Shown: positions 34,999 through 43,789 of the stretch, piece after piece | Numbering within the stretch: the first letter of the stretch is position 1 | Layout of the letters: each line of letters starts with the position of its first letter | Origin: Chitinophaga pinensis | GTDB taxonomy: Bacteria; Bacteroidota; Bacteroidia; Bacteroidales; GCA-2748055 | DNA length: 62,978 nucleotides | Assembly (NCBI GenBank): GCA_945863035.1 | Contig: CAMAZH010000008.1 | Location: forward strand, 1-62,978 | Direction of reading: 5' to 3' | Translations under genes and position numbers: made by a program | The notes under the pieces: model-generated | Databases searched by the model: none | Told to the model about the DNA's origin: nothing | What the model saw: only the letters and a program-made list of their open reading frames with translations

Positions 34999-35997
34999 TT
35001 GGAACCAAGCTTTTTAAACAAGTTTTCCAGTTTCACGGAAACAGAAAAAATTGCATTTCGAAAGAAGCTCATGCTGTTTAGCTTCTTCCTTTTTGTTTCT
35101 GTAGTCTTGTGGCTTGTGCTTGCCTTAAGCAAGGCTTACGACGATGAGATTAATTACCCGGTAAGCTACAGAAACTTCCCGCCATCCAAAGTTCTTATTG
35201 CCGATGTTCCTGATCATCTCAAACTAAGCGTAAAAGCCAGTGGATTTACTTTGCTCCGGTACCGGCTTAGTTCCCGCTACATTCCAATATCATTCAGCGT
35301 GAACTCTTTTAAAATGAATCGTCTGGCGGGCCCCGATTCGGTTTCCTTTTATATTGAGACAAGATATGCACTTGAACACATCTCTTCACAGCTAAGCTCG
35401 GATTTCTTAATCAGCAAAATCTCACCCGATACCCTGGTCTTCAGGTTTTCCGGTGTCGTATCCAAAAAGATTGAGGTAGTTCCTTCTTTCACATACCAAT
35501 TGGATAAACAACTAATTCTCATGGATAAGTTTGTTGTTACTCCAGACTCGGTAACTGTTTCTGGTCCCGACTTGATTATAGATACGTTGTCGGCCGTTTA
35601 TACTGTGAAAGATGATCTTGGTATTGTATCAAAAACGAAAAGTTTCGAGGTCGATCTGCAGGGAATTAAGTATGTTTATATTAAGGAGTCGGAAGTCAGC
35701 GTGCTTTTTAAGATCGAGCAGTTTACTGAAAAAACGGTGCAGGTGCCTGTGGAGATCCTAAATTTGCCACAAAACACACGGATGCAGGCCTTCCCAAGAA
35801 CTATTCAACTAACCTGTCAGGTTGGATTGAGCAATTATGAAAAGCTTGACGGCTCAATGTTCAGGGCGAGTATTGATTACTTGGATTCGGATGTCAATCA
35901 GGACAATAAGCTTAAAATATCGCTTACGCGTCAGCCTGTTTTTGTTCAGGCGGTTAAATTCAATCCCAAAACTGTCGAATATATTATCGAGAAGTAA
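34999..35997 (+). CDS. YbbR/CdaR-like domain protein
   Basis: The protein is up to 332 aa. One N-terminal membrane helix (LFSFFLFVSVVLWLVLAL) is followed by repeated YbbR-type beta domains (VSYRNFPPSKVLIADVPDHLKLSVKASGFTLL; VTVSGPDLIIDTLSAVYT). In Firmicutes YbbR proteins regulate the diadenylate cyclase; no cyclase gene is adjacent here. The frame begins with TTG at 34999 and has no ATG until residue 25 at the membrane helix, so TTG is the probable start. The stop overlaps the coaE start by one base. Confidence 0.85.
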   Translation: MEPSFLNKFSSFTETEKIAFRKKLMLFSFFLFVSVVLWLVLALSKAYDDEINYPVSYRNFPPSKVLIADVPDHLKLSVKASGFTLLRYRLSSRYIPISFSVNSFKMNRLAGPDSVSFYIETRYALEHISSQLSSDFLISKISPDTLVFRFSGVVSKKIEVVPSFTYQLDKQLILMDKFVVTPDSVTVSGPDLIIDTLSAVYTVKDDLGIVSKTKSFEVDLQGIKYVYIKESEVSVLFKIEQFTEKTVQVPVEILNLPQNTRMQAFPRTIQLTCQVGLSNYEKLDGSMFRASIDYLDSDVNQDNKLKISLTRQPVFVQAVKFNPKTVEYIIEK

Positions 35998-36590
35998 TGC
36001 GAAAGATTGGACTCACAGGTGGTATAGGAAGCGGGAAGACTACGGTCGCCAAGGTTTTTGCAAGTCTCGGAGCACCGGTATTTTTTGCGGATCCCGAGGC
36101 GCGAAAGCTTATGGAGTCTTCCCCGGAAATAGTCTCAGCCATTAAAAACAGCTTTGGTGAGCATGCCTATTCAAATGGCAACTTGAACCGTAAGTATCTT
36201 TCCGATATAGTATTTAATGATCCTGTTAAGCTTAAAAAACTAAACAGTATTGTTCATCCCGCCGTTCATCGGCAGTTTGAAACATGGTCGGCAGGCTACC
36301 CCGATGCACCCTACGTGATTGAAGAGGCCGCTCTCTTGTTTGAAAGCGGTGGGTGGAAACAATTCGACCTTGTCATTCTGGTTGTTGCCCCACTCAGTCA
36401 GAGAATTCAAAGGGTTATACAACGGGACGGGGTTTCTGTTGTTGATGTACAGAGCCGAATCGACGCTCAAATGCCTGATGAGGAGAAAATCCCTTTGGCA
36501 CATTTCCTTTTTTTTAATGATGATCAAAATATGCTTTTAAATCAGGTGTTGGCATTTCATGAAAAAATGATTTCTTTAAATATTAAATAA
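35997..36590 (+). CDS. coaE: Dephospho-CoA kinase
   Basis: This 197-aa P-loop kinase has GLTGGIGSGKTT (Walker A, residues 5-16), FFADPEARKLM, LNSIVHPAVHR and LFESGGWKQFDLVILVVAP. It phosphorylates the 3'-hydroxyl of dephospho-CoA, the last step of coenzyme A synthesis. The length is normal. Its ATG overlaps the ybbR stop (taATG), indicating translational coupling. Confidence 0.96.
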   Translation: MRKIGLTGGIGSGKTTVAKVFASLGAPVFFADPEARKLMESSPEIVSAIKNSFGEHAYSNGNLNRKYLSDIVFNDPVKLKKLNSIVHPAVHRQFETWSAGYPDAPYVIEEAALLFESGGWKQFDLVILVVAPLSQRIQRVIQRDGVSVVDVQSRIDAQMPDEEKIPLAHFLFFNDDQNMLLNQVLAFHEKMISLNIK

Positions 36591-36600
36591 TTTCTGAGTG

Positions 36601-37323
36601 ATGGGAAATTTTACCCGGTGGATAGCTGGAGGTTTAGGATGGGCCTTTTTTGGACCGATTGGCGGGGTCGTAGGTTTTGTGATTGGCAGTGTGGTGGAGG
36701 GTTCGCAAACTCGCACAGCCAGGATTGAACCGGGAAAAACCACTGTTGGGGATTTTGCGGTGAGTCTGTTGGTGCTCATTGCTGCTGTAATGAAAGCCGA
36801 TGGGAAAGTTGTCAAGTCGGAGTTGGATTACGTCAAGAAATATTTTGTGCAGGCATTTGGCGAAAGCAGTGCTGCAGAAGCCATCATGATGCTCAGGGAT
36901 ATTCTCAACCAGCAGATTGATGTCAGGGAGGTGTCATATCAGATCAAGTCAAGAATGGACTATCCTTCCCGGCTTCAGATGATGCATTTGCTTTTCGGAG
37001 TTTCTTATGCCGATGGGAAAATTCATCCCGAAGAACTGAATACCCTGGAACAGATTGGCGGCTATCTCGGAATCAGCGCCAAGGATTTCGATTCCATCAA
37101 GGCAATGTTTATTGAAAACACTGAGGCTTCCTATAAAATTCTGGAAATAGAGCCTTCGGCAACCAACGAGGAAGTTAAAAAAGCCTACCGGAAGATGGCT
37201 GTGAAGTACCACCCTGATAAAGTTTCGTATCTTGGCGAGGAATTCAAAAACACTGCGAACGAAAAGTTTAAGAAGGTTAGTGAAGCCTATGACAAAATTA
37301 AAAAAGAACGAGGGATTGTATAA
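36601..37323 (+). CDS. TerB-like/DnaJ-domain membrane-associated co-chaperone
   Basis: The protein is 240 aa from the ATG at 36601. The order is a glycine-rich N-terminal membrane segment ([23 protein letters not shown]), a TerB-like helical domain ([20 protein letters not shown] and [18 protein letters not shown]), then a C-terminal J domain (about 175-240) with the HPD tripeptide in KYHPDKV. This is the DjlA-type arrangement: a J protein that recruits DnaK at the membrane. It follows coaE by 10 nt. Confidence 0.92.
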   Translation: MGNFTRWIAGGLGWAFFGPIGGVVGFVIGSVVEGSQTRTARIEPGKTTVGDFAVSLLVLIAAVMKADGKVVKSELDYVKKYFVQAFGESSAAEAIMMLRDILNQQIDVREVSYQIKSRMDYPSRLQMMHLLFGVSYADGKIHPEELNTLEQIGGYLGISAKDFDSIKAMFIENTEASYKILEIEPSATNEEVKKAYRKMAVKYHPDKVSYLGEEFKNTANEKFKKVSEAYDKIKKERGIV

Positions 37324-37344
37324 CTATTGGATTGTATAACTATT
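37313..37344. repeat. Perfect 16-bp tandem duplication across a stop codon
   Basis: GGATTGTATAACTATT occurs twice head to tail (37313-37328 and 37329-37344). The first copy contains the TAA stop of the TerB/DnaJ gene, so the stop context is repeated in the gap before the DUF5606 gene. It looks like a recent replication slippage event. Confidence 0.9.
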
Positions 37345-37360
37345 AATTATTGAAAATCTT

Positions 37361-37861
37361 ATGAATTTAAAGGACATTTTGGCCATTGCCGGTCACCCGG
37401 GACTGTTTAAGTTTGTTTCACAAGCTAAAAACGGTATTGTTGTTGAGTCGCTGATCGATAAAAAGCGTATGCCTGCTTATGCTTCGGCCAAGGTAAGTGC
37501 ACTGGAGGATATCGCCATATTTACCGAAACTGCGGAAGCCCCTTTGGGAGATATCTTTTCGAAAATCTACGAGAAAGAATCCGGTGGTCTTGCGCCTGAT
37601 GCGAAGTCCTCCCCCGAAATCCTGCTGGCATATTTTACCGCGATTCTTCCTGATTTTGACCGGAAAAGAGTCTATGCCTCCGACATTAAAAAGGTATTCA
37701 GCTGGTATAATATCTTGCACGGATTAAATCTTTTAAACCTCCCGGAGGAAGTTAAGACGGATGGGGATGCCTCCAGCTCTGCAAACGAGGGGCATCAAAC
37801 AATCGGTGAGGATACAAAACCAAAAACAGCGAAAAAGCCTGCTGCAAAAGCAAAGAAGTAA
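37361..37861 (+). CDS. DUF5606 domain protein
   Basis: The 166-aa cytoplasmic protein starts MNLKDILAIAGHPGLFKFVSQAKNG-like and contains VESLIDKKRMPAYASAKVSALEDIAIFT and IYEKESGG, typical of the Bacteroidota-specific DUF5606 family. The last 35 residues are a charged, Lys/Ala-rich low-complexity tail (TAKKPAAKAKK). The function is unknown; a basic tail of this kind often contacts nucleic acid or ribosomes. It is the last gene of the plus-strand cluster and is convergent with mazG, with a 6-nt gap. Confidence 0.9.
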   Translation: MNLKDILAIAGHPGLFKFVSQAKNGIVVESLIDKKRMPAYASAKVSALEDIAIFTETAEAPLGDIFSKIYEKESGGLAPDAKSSPEILLAYFTAILPDFDRKRVYASDIKKVFSWYNILHGLNLLNLPEEVKTDGDASSSANEGHQTIGEDTKPKTAKKPAAKAKK

Positions 37862-37867
37862 TTTGAC

Positions 37868-38659
37868 TTAAGTCTTGGCCTTATCGTCAAATGCTTTCGA
37901 CTTCTCCCAAATTTCATTCATCTCATCGAGATTCATGTCGCGAAGGCTTCGGCCCTTGTGAAGTGTTTCCTGTTCGAGGTAATTAAAGCGCTTTACAAAC
38001 TTCTTATTGGTTCGCTCCAAAGCTGTCTCCGGATCGACATTGTAAAGTCGCGCCGCATTTATTACGGAGAAAAACAAATCGCCAAACTCATCTTCAATTC
38101 GGTCCTGGTTTCCCTCGGCAATAACCTCTCTGAGTTCGGCGAGTTCTTCGTCAACTTTTTCCCATATCTGTTCGCGCAAGTCCCAGTCAAATCCTACTGC
38201 CCTGGCCTTGTCTTGAATCCGGTTTGCCTTTATCATGGCTGGAAGCGATTTTGGCACTCCTCCCAGAACAGTTTTGTTTCCTTCTCGGATTTTGAGGTCT
38301 TCCCAGTTTTCGAGTACATCTTTTGAATCCTTAACACTTGTTTCTCCAAATACATGGGGGTGGCGAAAAACAAGCTTTTCGCTAAGCCCTTCGCAAACGT
38401 CAGCAATATCGAAATCGCCTGTCTCTGATCCAAGTTTGGCATAAAAAACAATATGAAGCAAAACGTCTCCCATTTCCTTGCGAATGTTTTTCATGTCCTT
38501 TTCAAGAATCGCGTCGGCTAGTTCGTAGGTCTCTTCGATGGTGAGATTTCTGAGGCTTTCGAAACTCTGCTCACGATCCCAGGGACATTTTTCCCTGAGT
38601 TCATCCATAATGTCGAGCAAACGACCAAAAGCCTCAAGTTTTTTTTCTCTGGAATTCAT
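37868..38659 (-). CDS. mazG: Nucleoside triphosphate pyrophosphohydrolase MazG
   Basis: The 263-aa protein has two MazG helical domains. The first has CPWDREQSFESLRNLTIEETYELADAI and MGDVLLHIVFYAKL (EExxE and ExxD metal-binding sets). The second has VDEELAELREVI and DEFGDLFFSVINAARL. It hydrolyses NTPs and dNTPs to monophosphates as house-cleaning or ppGpp-lowering activity. The length is the standard MazG size. It starts 12 nt downstream of the SAM-hydrolase gene, so the two form an operon. Confidence 0.96.
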   Translation of the reverse strand: MNSREKKLEAFGRLLDIMDELREKCPWDREQSFESLRNLTIEETYELADAILEKDMKNIRKEMGDVLLHIVFYAKLGSETGDFDIADVCEGLSEKLVFRHPHVFGETSVKDSKDVLENWEDLKIREGNKTVLGGVPKSLPAMIKANRIQDKARAVGFDWDLREQIWEKVDEELAELREVIAEGNQDRIEDEFGDLFFSVINAARLYNVDPETALERTNKKFVKRFNYLEQETLHKGRSLRDMNLDEMNEIWEKSKAFDDKAKT

Positions 38660-38671
38660 TTTTTTCTTTTT

Positions 38672-39454
38672 CTAATTGTTTTTATCCTTAAACTCGATCC
38701 GTACAGTTGAGTTTGTGTCGAGATTCAACAGTCGTGCAACATTTCCGTTGTTTATTGCAATTTCAAGGAGGTCAACCGAATTGAACAGGGCAAGTAGCTC
38801 ACCAACCGGTACATCACTGTATTTATTGGAGATGGAGGTAATTTTGTAATGCTTGCTTTGAACGTAAATTTCAAAATTCCGGTTCTGTGACACTTTTTTG
38901 AACAGATCCCTGGAAATGTTTGTAACGGCATTCTGGTACGAATCCACATAAATGACACTTCCGGTAAGGGTTTGGTTTTCAATGGTGGGCCTGAACTGCA
39001 TTCTTACGTGGAAAGTGTCCAGCTCGGTTCCCAATTCCGATATATCGGCCCCGTTTGCAAGTTGAGCGGCTGCATCGCAGAACACATCAAGGGCGGAGTG
39101 CGGATTGGATGTGTTTAACGGCAATTTGATTATTTTCTCTGCATTCTCGCCGATGATCAAACTAAAAACCCCGTTATCGGTTCCAATAAAGATGTGACCG
39201 TTTGCCTTTACCGCCAGGCATGGTTTTTCGGGGGAGGGTTCAGTATTTACAAAAAGGAGGTGTATGGTTCCAAGCGGGAAATTGGGATAAGCATTTCTTA
39301 CGACGAAGGCGGCCTGCGTGGTATTGAAAGATTGAATTTTATGACTTATATCGATTATATGCGATGTGCCGCAGCGGCTCAGTAATTTGCCTTTAACGGC
39401 CCCAACATAAAAATCGCTGGTACTCCAGTCGGATGTAAGGGTAATTATAGACAT
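38672..39454 (-). CDS. SAM hydroxide adenosyltransferase family protein (DUF62)
   Basis: The 260-aa protein has the family signatures ITLTSDWSTSDFYVGAVKG at the N-terminus, IIDISHKIQSFNTTQAAFVV, PLGTIHLLFVNTEP and FIGTDNGVFSLI. The family includes fluorinase and chlorinase, but most bacterial members use hydroxide to split SAM into adenosine and methionine. The long loop of true fluorinases is not apparent. It is divergent from phoH with a 93-nt spacer. Confidence 0.92.
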   Translation of the reverse strand: MSIITLTSDWSTSDFYVGAVKGKLLSRCGTSHIIDISHKIQSFNTTQAAFVVRNAYPNFPLGTIHLLFVNTEPSPEKPCLAVKANGHIFIGTDNGVFSLIIGENAEKIIKLPLNTSNPHSALDVFCDAAAQLANGADISELGTELDTFHVRMQFRPTIENQTLTGSVIYVDSYQNAVTNISRDLFKKVSQNRNFEIYVQSKHYKITSISNKYSDVPVGELLALFNSVDLLEIAINNGNVARLLNLDTNSTVRIEFKDKNN

Positions 39455-39547
39455 TTTAAGGTCAGGAAGTAGGGTTTGTTGTATGGAAAAGTTAAAAAAA
39501 ACACCTTAATTTGTGTTGTTCAAAAGTAATGAATATAATTTAAATTC

Positions 39548-40507
39548 ATGATTGAGAAGATAATATATTTGGAAGGCATCAGTCCGCTGGATTTCCTGGG
39601 AGTCAATAATATTCGGTTTGACAGGATACGGCAGCACTTTCCCAAATTAAAGATCCTCTCGCGGGGAGATGAAATCAAAGTTAGCGGGGACGAGGCAGAT
39701 ATTGAGGTTTTTGAAGAGAAAATGGATGATATTCTTTCTTTTCTGCATCGTTACAACACCATAACGCTGGAAGAAATCGATGAGCTGCTGAATAGCGACG
39801 ACTCCTCTGAAAAAGTCACCAAAACCGATGAGAAGGATGTTCTTCTTTATGGGGAGAGCGGAAAACCGGTAAGGGCGCAGACCACAAACCAAAGGGTATT
39901 GGTTGATGAATGCATGAAAAACGATCTGCTGCTGGCTATCGGGCCTGCCGGCACGGGAAAAACCTACACGGCAATAGCCCTTGCGGTACGGTCGTTGAAA
40001 ATGAGGGAGGTCAAAAGGATTGTGCTTACGCGTCCGGCTGTTGAGGCTGGTGAACGTTTGGGTTTTTTGCCCGGCGACTTCAAAGAAAAACTGGACCCGT
40101 ATCTTCAGCCTCTCTACGATGCGCTTAACGATATGATTCCTTCCAAGAAGTTGAAGACCTTTATGGAAGAAGGGGTAATACAGATAGCTCCCCTGGCCTA
40201 TATGAGGGGAAGAACACTCGACAATGCTTTTGTCATCCTCGATGAAGCTCAGAATGCGACGGTCAACCAACTTAAAATGTTCCTTACCCGGATGGGGAAA
40301 AATGCGAAGTTCATTGTTACAGGGGATGTGACCCAAATCGATTTGCCAAAAGCTCAGGATTCGGGCCTTATCCTGGCCGAGAAAATTCTTGCGGGAATAA
40401 GGGGGATTTCAGTCATTCATTTCGATCAGAGAGACATTGTAAGACACCGACTGGTAAAATCAATTGTTGATGCTTATGCAAAACACGGTGAAAGCGAAAA
40501 GAAATAA
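39548..40507 (+). CDS. phoH: PhoH-like ATPase (YbeZ type)
   Basis: The 319-aa protein has a small N-terminal KH-like region ([29 protein letters not shown]), then a P-loop ATPase with [11 protein letters not shown] (Walker A), [39 protein letters not shown] (Walker B) and [11 protein letters not shown]. YbeZ/PhoH proteins partner the endonuclease YbeY in rRNA maturation and are RNA-helicase-like. It is 17 nt upstream of purC on the same strand. Confidence 0.95.
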   Translation: MIEKIIYLEGISPLDFLGVNNIRFDRIRQHFPKLKILSRGDEIKVSGDEADIEVFEEKMDDILSFLHRYNTITLEEIDELLNSDDSSEKVTKTDEKDVLLYGESGKPVRAQTTNQRVLVDECMKNDLLLAIGPAGTGKTYTAIALAVRSLKMREVKRIVLTRPAVEAGERLGFLPGDFKEKLDPYLQPLYDALNDMIPSKKLKTFMEEGVIQIAPLAYMRGRTLDNAFVILDEAQNATVNQLKMFLTRMGKNAKFIVTGDVTQIDLPKAQDSGLILAEKILAGIRGISVIHFDQRDIVRHRLVKSIVDAYAKHGESEKK

Positions 40508-40524
40508 ATCTATACTATCAGAAT

Positions 40525-41475
40525 ATGAAACAGGCAATTGTAAAAACAAATTTTGAATTTCCGGGTCTCAAAAACCTTTATATTGGTAAAGTGCGCGATG
40601 TTTATAACATAAACAACTCATTGCTCATCATGGTTGTGTCCGATAGGATTTCAGCCTTCGATGTGGTTCTTCCCCGGGGAATACCCTTCAAGGGTCAGGT
40701 CCTGAACCAGATTGCCACCAAATTTCTTGATGCAACCCTGGATATCCTCCCAAATTGGAAGATTGCCTCACCAGATCCTATGGTCACTGCGGGGAGGCTG
40801 GCCGAGCCTTATAAAGTGGAAATGGTAATTCGCGGATATCTTACGGGACATGCATGGAGGGAATATCAGGAAGGCAAGCGAGAGCTTTGCGGTGAGAAAT
40901 TGCCAGAAGGACTTAAAGAGCACGACAAACTTCCCGAACCCATCATCACACCTACCACTAAAGCGGCGTTTGGGCATGATGAGGACATCTCCCGCAAAGA
41001 AATAATTTCCAGCGGACTGGTTTCCGAATCTGATTATTCGAAGCTAGAGGATTTTACCCGCAAACTTTTTCAGAGAGGAACCGAAATGGCTGCCGAAAGA
41101 GGGCTTATTCTTGTCGACACCAAATACGAATTTGGGAAGGCCGGAAACGAAATTATTCTGATTGACGAAATCCATACTCCCGATTCTTCGCGATATTTCT
41201 ATGCCGAAGGATATTCAGAGCGACAGAAAAAGGGAGAACAGCAAAAACAGTTGTCCAAGGAGTTTGTGCGCCAGTGGTTGATTGAGCGTAATTTCCAGGG
41301 GAAGGAAGGCCAGACGGTTCCCGAGATGACAGATGATTTTGTTGAAATGGTTTCGGAGAGATATATTGAGTTGTTTGAAAATATTACCGGCGAGAAATTC
41401 AAGCGCGCGAAAACGGATGAAATCGAAAACCGGATTTTCAATAATATCAACGAATTTCTTAAAACCTACAAATAA
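40525..41475 (+). CDS. purC: SAICAR synthetase (phosphoribosylaminoimidazole-succinocarboxamide synthase)
   Basis: This is the 316-aa long form. Signatures are [40 protein letters not shown]-type sequence, [34 protein letters not shown] and [14 protein letters not shown] (ATP/metal site). It condenses CAIR with aspartate in purine synthesis. The stop is directly abutted by the second copy of the TIR element (41476). Confidence 0.97.
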   Translation: MKQAIVKTNFEFPGLKNLYIGKVRDVYNINNSLLIMVVSDRISAFDVVLPRGIPFKGQVLNQIATKFLDATLDILPNWKIASPDPMVTAGRLAEPYKVEMVIRGYLTGHAWREYQEGKRELCGEKLPEGLKEHDKLPEPIITPTTKAAFGHDEDISRKEIISSGLVSESDYSKLEDFTRKLFQRGTEMAAERGLILVDTKYEFGKAGNEIILIDEIHTPDSSRYFYAEGYSERQKKGEQQKQLSKEFVRQWLIERNFQGKEGQTVPEMTDDFVEMVSERYIELFENITGEKFKRAKTDEIENRIFNNINEFLKTYK

Positions 41476-41626
41476 TTCTACTTTGACAGCTTGGAAAAAT
41501 CAACTTGTTTTGCCCTAACTACTTAAAGGGAACGGGTTGGTTTTTCCGACTGCCCTTTCTTTGTTGCCGGGAAGCTTTAGCAAAGAGCAGTAAGGGGCAT
41601 TGAAAATGCCATTCTGTAAAAGCCGA
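41476..41626. repeat. 151-bp element with terminal inverted repeats (copy 2)
   Basis: This is a diverged sister of the 27801-27940 element in the same orientation. The shared left half runs TTCTACTTTGACAGCTTGG, then AAAAATCAACTTGTTTT, CCCTAACTACTTAAAGGG, and a GGTTTTTCCGACTGCC block. The right end GCCATTCTGTAAAAGCCGAA is a degraded complement of the left end. The centre is about 11 nt longer than copy 1 and can form its own hairpin (CTTTG to CAAAG). It starts at the first base after the purC stop. Confidence 0.8.
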
Positions 41627-41747
41627 ATTAATATAAGTTATTTGCTTTGCCTGCTAATCGGGCACAGTATTTGAAACGGTGATCCTTAACCATTTTATTT
41701 GAACCTTTGTGCAACTTTATTCTTACATTTCATTAGTCAAAAAGAAA

Positions 41748-43766
41748 ATGCAGCTAAAAAAACTAACAAGGATTGTTTTTGTAACCGGAATTCTTTTAAA
41801 CTTCTTTTTGGGTGCATTCGCCCAGGTAATCGTTACACGCTCCGAAAACAAGGTTGTTATTGAAGGCAAGGTGTATTATATGCATGTGGTGAAAGCAGGA
41901 CAGACACTCTATTCAATAAGCAAGGCGTATGCGGTTTCGGAGTCGGTTATAGCTAAAGAAAACCCGGGCGCAGAGCTAAGTTTGCGCATCGGACAGCTTT
42001 TGAAAATTCCTGTTTCATCCATCAATGAGATTCCAACTTCTCAGGCATTACCAGCCGATACAAGTTATCTCAAGCACGTTGTCAAACAGGGGGAAACCAT
42101 GTATTCCATTGCGAAGCGTTACAATATTGATATTTTAGATCTGGAAGCTGCTAATCCCCAGGTTGTTAATCATGAAATCAAAATCGGGCAGCTGATTAAT
42201 ATCCCCCGGGAAAAAACCGAAACAAGCGCTGATGATTTTATTTATCACAAGGTCAGACGAAAGGAGACGGTTTACGGAATAGCCAGGATGTACAATATTT
42301 CTGAGGAGATATTGAAGAGGTATAATCCGGAGTTGCTTGTTAAGTTCCCAAAGAATGGACAAATGCTCAAGATTCCCCGGTCCGGGATGCTCAGTAATGT
42401 GCTGGCAACACCCGAAACTGAAAAGGAAGACAGCATGCAGATTGAAATATCGCTGTATGACACCGTGAAAATCGCAGCCAATTACAGTTATTATCTCGAC
42501 AGTCTGCCTCCAATTTCCGGGAGAGACTTTAATGTTGCCTATCTGATTCCCTTTAATTACAGGTCTTTTGCTGAAACATCCCCTTCCGAGGTTCAGGGCA
42601 ATACCCGAGATGACATAATCAGTATTGATAATACCATCAACCCGAACGATCAAATGCTGTCGTCCAGGAATTTCCTCGAATTTATGGAAGGAAGTCTTTT
42701 AGCGCTCGACAACCTTCGAAAAGAAGGTATTAAAGTGAATGTGTTTTTCTACGATACCCGGAAAAGCCCAACACGTACCCGCGAAATAATTAATTCGAGA
42801 GATTTCCGTAACATCGACCTTATCGTCGGCCCTTTTTATTCCTACAATGTCGAGATTGTTTCCGAGTATTCCCATGCTAACCGAATTCCCATGATTTCTC
42901 CCTTATCGGGAGAGATTGGTCAGATTGACAAGAACCCTTATTTTTTTCAGCTAAACACCGGTTTTAAGACCGAATTCGAGAGCCTGGCCGACTATGTGGC
43001 GCAGCAATCGGATAAGAACATCGTATTGATTCATAGTGCCGATAGTCTCGAGTTGATAAAGTACAATTTTCTGAAGGAAAACCTTCTCACAAGGCTTCGC
43101 CTTCAGTTTCCTCAGGACAGTCTGTTAATCAGGGAAGTGTTGTACGACAGGGCAAAAAAAATCAACTTGACTGATGTCGTCCAAAAAGTCTTATCGCAGG
43201 ATAAACAAAATCTGGTAGTTATTCCTGAAACGGATGAAGCCTTTGTAAGTGCTGTGATCACTCAGCTGTATTTTCAATTGAAAAACTATGATATCTCTGT
43301 TGTTGGTATGCCCCATTGGAATACCTTTCAGAACATAGACCTTGTTTATTTCCACAAGCTCTCACTGACCTATTTCAGTCCGTACTATTTTAATTATGAA
43401 TCACAAGTAGTTAAGGATTTTCTGAAGGATTTCCGAAAATCCTTTTATGCCGAGCCGGTAACACTTTCTAAAAAGGGAGGCTCGTATGCCTTTTTAGGTT
43501 ACGATTTGAGCTACCATTTCCTCAAGACTTATAGCACACATGGAAAGCGGTTTATTCTTCATCTAAATGAAAATGATGGGAAAAACCTTATGAACAGCTT
43601 TTATTTTATGCCGATAAGTGAAAATGGAGGATTTGAGAACCGCTCCCTGATGTTGGTTAAATATACTGAGAACTTTGAAATCAAAGCGGAATCTTATGAA
43701 ATTAAAACCCCTGTAATTATTCCCGAACCTGAAGTTTTGCCAGCAGAGCCAACTCTGTGGGAGTGA
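41748..43766 (+). CDS. LysM-domain protein with periplasmic-binding (ABC substrate-binding-like) module
   Basis: The protein is 672 aa from the ATG at 41748, which starts the signal peptide (LTRIVFVTGILLNFFLGAFAQ). Three LysM modules follow (about 40-85 HVVKAGQTLYSISKAYAV; 107-150 HVVKQGETMYSIAKRYNI; 165-210 HKVRRKETVYGIARMYNI), which bind peptidoglycan. The rest (about 255-640) is a type I periplasmic-binding fold of the Leu/Ile/Val-binding or LpoA kind (NFLEFMEGSLLALDNLRKEGIKVNVFFYDT; LIVGPFYSYNVEIVSEYSHANRIPMISPLSG). This combination suggests an envelope protein that ties peptidoglycan to a ligand- or partner-binding domain, not a transporter subunit, since no permease is adjacent. Confidence 0.88.
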   Translation: MQLKKLTRIVFVTGILLNFFLGAFAQVIVTRSENKVVIEGKVYYMHVVKAGQTLYSISKAYAVSESVIAKENPGAELSLRIGQLLKIPVSSINEIPTSQALPADTSYLKHVVKQGETMYSIAKRYNIDILDLEAANPQVVNHEIKIGQLINIPREKTETSADDFIYHKVRRKETVYGIARMYNISEEILKRYNPELLVKFPKNGQMLKIPRSGMLSNVLATPETEKEDSMQIEISLYDTVKIAANYSYYLDSLPPISGRDFNVAYLIPFNYRSFAETSPSEVQGNTRDDIISIDNTINPNDQMLSSRNFLEFMEGSLLALDNLRKEGIKVNVFFYDTRKSPTRTREIINSRDFRNIDLIVGPFYSYNVEIVSEYSHANRIPMISPLSGEIGQIDKNPYFFQLNTGFKTEFESLADYVAQQSDKNIVLIHSADSLELIKYNFLKENLLTRLRLQFPQDSLLIREVLYDRAKKINLTDVVQKVLSQDKQNLVVIPETDEAFVSAVITQLYFQLKNYDISVVGMPHWNTFQNIDLVYFHKLSLTYFSPYYFNYESQVVKDFLKDFRKSFYAEPVTLSKKGGSYAFLGYDLSYHFLKTYSTHGKRFILHLNENDGKNLMNSFYFMPISENGGFENRSLMLVKYTENFEIKAESYEIKTPVIIPEPEVLPAEPTLWE

Positions 43767-43789
43767 TTCAATTTTCGTCAGCCTGCATC

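Noticed and set aside
37868-38659. Plus-strand open frames inside mazG (for example 37958-38326)
   Set aside because: They are antisense to a well-supported gene, have no recognisable domain and reflect codon bias of the minus-strand gene.
39647-40336. A 229-codon open frame antisense to phoH
   Set aside because: Long, but with low-complexity composition and no domain; phoH motifs on the other strand are unambiguous.
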